Shown: positions 62,138 through 64,000 of the stretch, piece by piece
Layout: every line of letters begins with the position of its first letter
Position numbering within the stretch: the stretch's first letter is position 1
Source of the DNA: Gammaproteobacteria bacterium
GTDB lineage: Bacteria; Pseudomonadota; Gammaproteobacteria; Pseudomonadales; Pseudomonadaceae
NCBI GenBank assembly: GCA_903970465.1
Contig: CAJCIO010000179.1
Location: forward strand, 33,126 to 97,125
Reading direction: 5' to 3'
DNA length: 64,000 bases
Made by a program: the position numbers and the translations under genes
The notes under the pieces: model-generated
What the model saw: only the letters and a program-made list of their open reading frames with translations
Databases searched by the model: none
What the model was told of the DNA's origin: nothing

Positions 62138-62665
62138 ATGAGCTACAGCAAGATTCCGGCTGGCAAAGACCTGCCGAACGACATCTACGTCGCGATCGAA
62201 ATCCCGGCCAACCACGCGCCCATCAAGTACGAAATCGACAAAGACAGCGATTGCCTGTTCGTCGACCGCTTCATGGCCACCCCGATGTTCTACCCGGCCA
62301 ACTACGGTTTTATCCCCAACACCCTGGCCGACGACGGCGATCCCCTCGACGTGCTGGTCGTGACCCCTTACCCAGTGACGCCCGGCTCGGTGATCCGCGC
62401 CCGTCCGGTCGGCATTCTGCACATGACCGACGACGGCGGCGGCGACGCCAAAGTCATCGCCGTACCGCACGACAAACTGTCGCAGCTGTACGTCGACGTG
62501 AAGGAATACACCGACCTGCCGCCGCTGCTGCTCGAGCAGATCAAGCACTTCTTCGAGAACTACAAGGATCTCGAGAAAGGCAAATGGGTCAAGATCGAAG
62601 GCTGGGGCGACGCTGACGCTGCCCGCGCCGAAATCACCAAGTCGGTGGCTGCCTACAAAGGCTGA
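62138..62665 (+). CDS. ppa: Inorganic pyrophosphatase
   Basis: Soluble family I enzyme that hydrolyses pyrophosphate. 175 residues. Metal-site signature DDGDPLDVLVVTPYPV near residue 66, plus IEIPANHAPIKYEIDKDS and the catalytic KPWDD-region equivalents in the C-terminal half. Own promoter and terminator, so monocistronic. Confidence 0.96.
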   Translation: MSYSKIPAGKDLPNDIYVAIEIPANHAPIKYEIDKDSDCLFVDRFMATPMFYPANYGFIPNTLADDGDPLDVLVVTPYPVTPGSVIRARPVGILHMTDDGGGDAKVIAVPHDKLSQLYVDVKEYTDLPPLLLEQIKHFFENYKDLEKGKWVKIEGWGDADAARAEITKSVAAYKG

Positions 62666-62684
62666 TCCGTACTGCGCGTGACCG

Positions 62685-62712
62685 AAACCCCAGCCGATGT
62701 GCTGGGGTTTTT
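62685..62712 (+). terminator. Intrinsic terminator of ppa
   Basis: CCCCAGC (62688-62694) pairs with GCTGGGG (62701-62707), followed by TTTTT (62708-62712), 23 bases after the ppa stop. Confidence 0.85.
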
Positions 62713-63154
62713 CGTTTCTATTCTTCGTACACCAACCCTGTGGAACTGGGCTCTGGCCAGGAATGCCGCCCCTCCGAATCCCCCGCCACCGTCAAATCCC
62801 GCAGCCCAGACACCTCCCCCAGTCTGGGAAGCGCAATTCCTGCGCATTTGTGCTGGGCAACCTTCGCCAACTTCAGTATCCTCTGCGCCACACAAGGCAA
62901 CACTTCCCAGGAAGTGCAGTTGCCCGGCGCCACGGATGACTTTTTCGTGCACGCCCTCCATTACAGTCCCTGTGCTGATGGACTACCTGTTGAAGACGGT
63001 TGCGGTTTGCCAAAAACAGACCAAGACCGTCCCCGAGAAGCCGGCCACAAGCCGGCTTTTTAACGTCCGATGGAAAGTTATTCTCACCTTGGAGGCCTCT
63101 ACAGCGCGCTACCTCCAAGACGTAGAGCGGGCACCAGCTACCCTGCATGCCGCG
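62713..63154. other. Gene-poor stretch with an orphan terminator
   Basis: 442 bases without a convincing gene. Overlapping frames of about 70-110 codons exist on both strands (for example rightward 62740-63063), but they show no domain, no good ribosome-binding site and low-complexity Pro/Ser composition. The rightward intrinsic terminator at 63038-63061 is the only clear signal. Confidence 0.5.
63038..63061 (+). terminator. Intrinsic terminator, rightward, no assigned gene
   Basis: AAGCCGGC (63038-63045) pairs with GCCGGCTT (63051-63058) and is followed by TTTTT (63057-63061). No accepted gene precedes it after the ppa terminator, so it ends an unknown short transcript. Confidence 0.7.
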
Positions 63155-63796
63155 TTATTTGACAAAAGCCAGGTCGGACAAGAGCACCTCACCCTTGTCA
63201 GTGGCCGGAGCTACTTCGATCGAGGTGATCCTAGTTAAATCAACCTCAGGGAAAGAGGTCAGAGGGATTTGCACGCCGCGCAATATCCACTGGGTCCATT
63301 CAGCGCTGAAGCCCGGCCACCATAGCCGGGCATCGCCCGCAGGCTGAGCAGCGCATAGCCCGACACCTCGGTAACCCTCCCCGCAATAGAACCTGAGTCC
63401 GGGCGTTTCTATCGCTCCACTTCAGCTTCAGCATGTCCCCCGCCCCCCACCCGAACCAGTGAGGTTGTTCGCCACGTCAATCCAGGTCCTGCGGTCCATC
63501 ACCGGATATTGACGGTTCAGCATCACCCGCAATACCCGTGGCGGTGCTTGATAGAGCGGGCTGGAATCGTTAGTGACTGGCAAACGCTCGATTCTCCAGC
63601 CGACGATGGCAGCCAGCTCTTGCCGGGCAAACACCGGGCCCGCGAACAGTAGCGTAATGACCAGCAAACCCAGCCCGCCGCCGTGCAGCAGCCAGGAACC
63701 AGCCGCATGCATCCGCGCGAACCAACCACGCCGGCCAGTGGGTGGTGTACTGATATCCAAATCGGTAACGATAGAAGGTGGCGCGAAAGGTGCCAT
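63155..63796 (-). pseudogene. Frameshifted membrane/exported protein of unknown function
   Basis: From an ATG at 63796 (TGAGG 6 bases upstream) an open frame runs for about 122 residues: a Pro-rich N-terminus, a hydrophobic segment (about 35-57, SWLLHGGGLGLLVITLLFAG) and RVLRVMLNRQYPVMDRRTWI. It then meets TGA at 63428, just after a run of G/C (63437-63450). Beyond the stop the same frame resumes a coherent protein with FSAEWTQWILRGVQIPLTSF and ends SDLAFVK at 63155. A neighbouring frame reads GDMLKLKWSDRN across the break, so one or more indels in the G-run are likely. About 213 residues if repaired. The family is not recognised. Confidence 0.45.
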
Positions 63797-63966
63797 GACG
63801 TGCCTCACTGAGCGCTTTGGGTAAAGACTCTTTCTATGCCTGCGCAGTGAGGCTGTAACCTCTCAGATCTGCTAGTTGTGCTTACGATTTTCCATCGAAC
63901 CTGAACCCTCACACTCATTTCATCCTCCATATCTACAGACCTCATTCCCACTGCAGGGCAAGAAAA

Positions 63967-64000
63967 ATGGATATCGAACAGGGCTGGTGTCGCGGCGAAC
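63967..64000 (+). CDS. Possible start of a gene running off the window
   Basis: ATG at 63967 opens MDIEQGWCRGE and stays open to the end. Only 11 codons are visible and the ribosome-binding site (GGGCAAG) is modest, so this is a tentative call without function. Confidence 0.25.
   Translation, partial: MDIEQGWCRGE

Noticed and set aside
62740..63063. A 107-codon rightward gene ending at the orphan terminator
   Set aside because: No ribosome-binding site, low-complexity composition and equally open frames on the other strand.

Overview
The window is ordinary core chromosome of a Pseudomonas species, most likely from the P. fluorescens/P. putida side of the genus. The grounds are high GC with strong third-position GC bias, gene content and order, ladS between an AidB-like gene and thiD, and 16 copies of the short REP/REPIN palindromes typical of these genomes. 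From memory, the order closely follows P. aeruginosa PAO1 from about PA3961 (hrpB) to PA4031 (ppa). I see no rRNA, canonical tRNA, CRISPR array, insertion sequence or intact prophage.

Layout. 1-3.3 kb: the 3'-truncated hrpB helicase gene, a hypothetical gene split by two compensating frameshifts, and a structured palindrome. 3.5-10.2 kb: two small exported proteins, glycerate kinase, a LysR regulator divergent from L-serine dehydratase, a lipoprotein, a FieF-type cation exporter and a Gln-rich DUF6515 protein. 10.4-18 kb: a possible small RNA, an Lrp/AsnC regulator, rluE, amn, an AidB-like dehydrogenase and the hybrid kinase ladS. 18-29 kb: thiD-thiE-hemL, a Sel1 protein, a DUF1820 protein, miaB, phoH-ybeY-corC-lnt and a YdcF protein. 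29-36 kb: leuS-lptE-holA, arfA, a lipoprotein lytic transglycosylase and ldcA.

36.5-47.9 kb is one long leftward array: proA-nadD-rsfS-rlmH-mrdA-rodA-mltB-rlpA-dacA-ybeD-lipB-lipA. It joins the rod-shape/elongation peptidoglycan machinery (PBP2, RodA, transglycosylases, carboxypeptidase) with ribosome maturation factors, NAD synthesis and lipoylation. A bidirectional terminator closes it at 36.3 kb. 48-62.7 kb: mpg, a DedA-PAP2 fusion, a LON-domain protein, LrgB/LrgA, a MaoC protein, a MORN-repeat/C13-peptidase lipoprotein, an NAD(P)-binding protein, a YceK-like lipoprotein, ubiX, mpl, an aldehyde dehydrogenase, a GNAT, DedA, mtfA and ppa. The last 1.3 kb holds an orphan terminator, a decayed membrane-protein gene and possibly the start of another gene.

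Most notable signals: (i) arfA carries a strong intrinsic-terminator hairpin inside its reading frame, so its mRNA should lack a stop codon, the known logic of the ArfA/tmRNA backup rescue circuit; (ii) a lipoprotein combines about 11 MORN repeats with a caspase-fold C13 peptidase; (iii) an unassigned structured palindrome and a leftward terminator with no gene in front of it may mark uncharacterised RNAs. I did not find a clearly novel multi-gene defence or mobile system.
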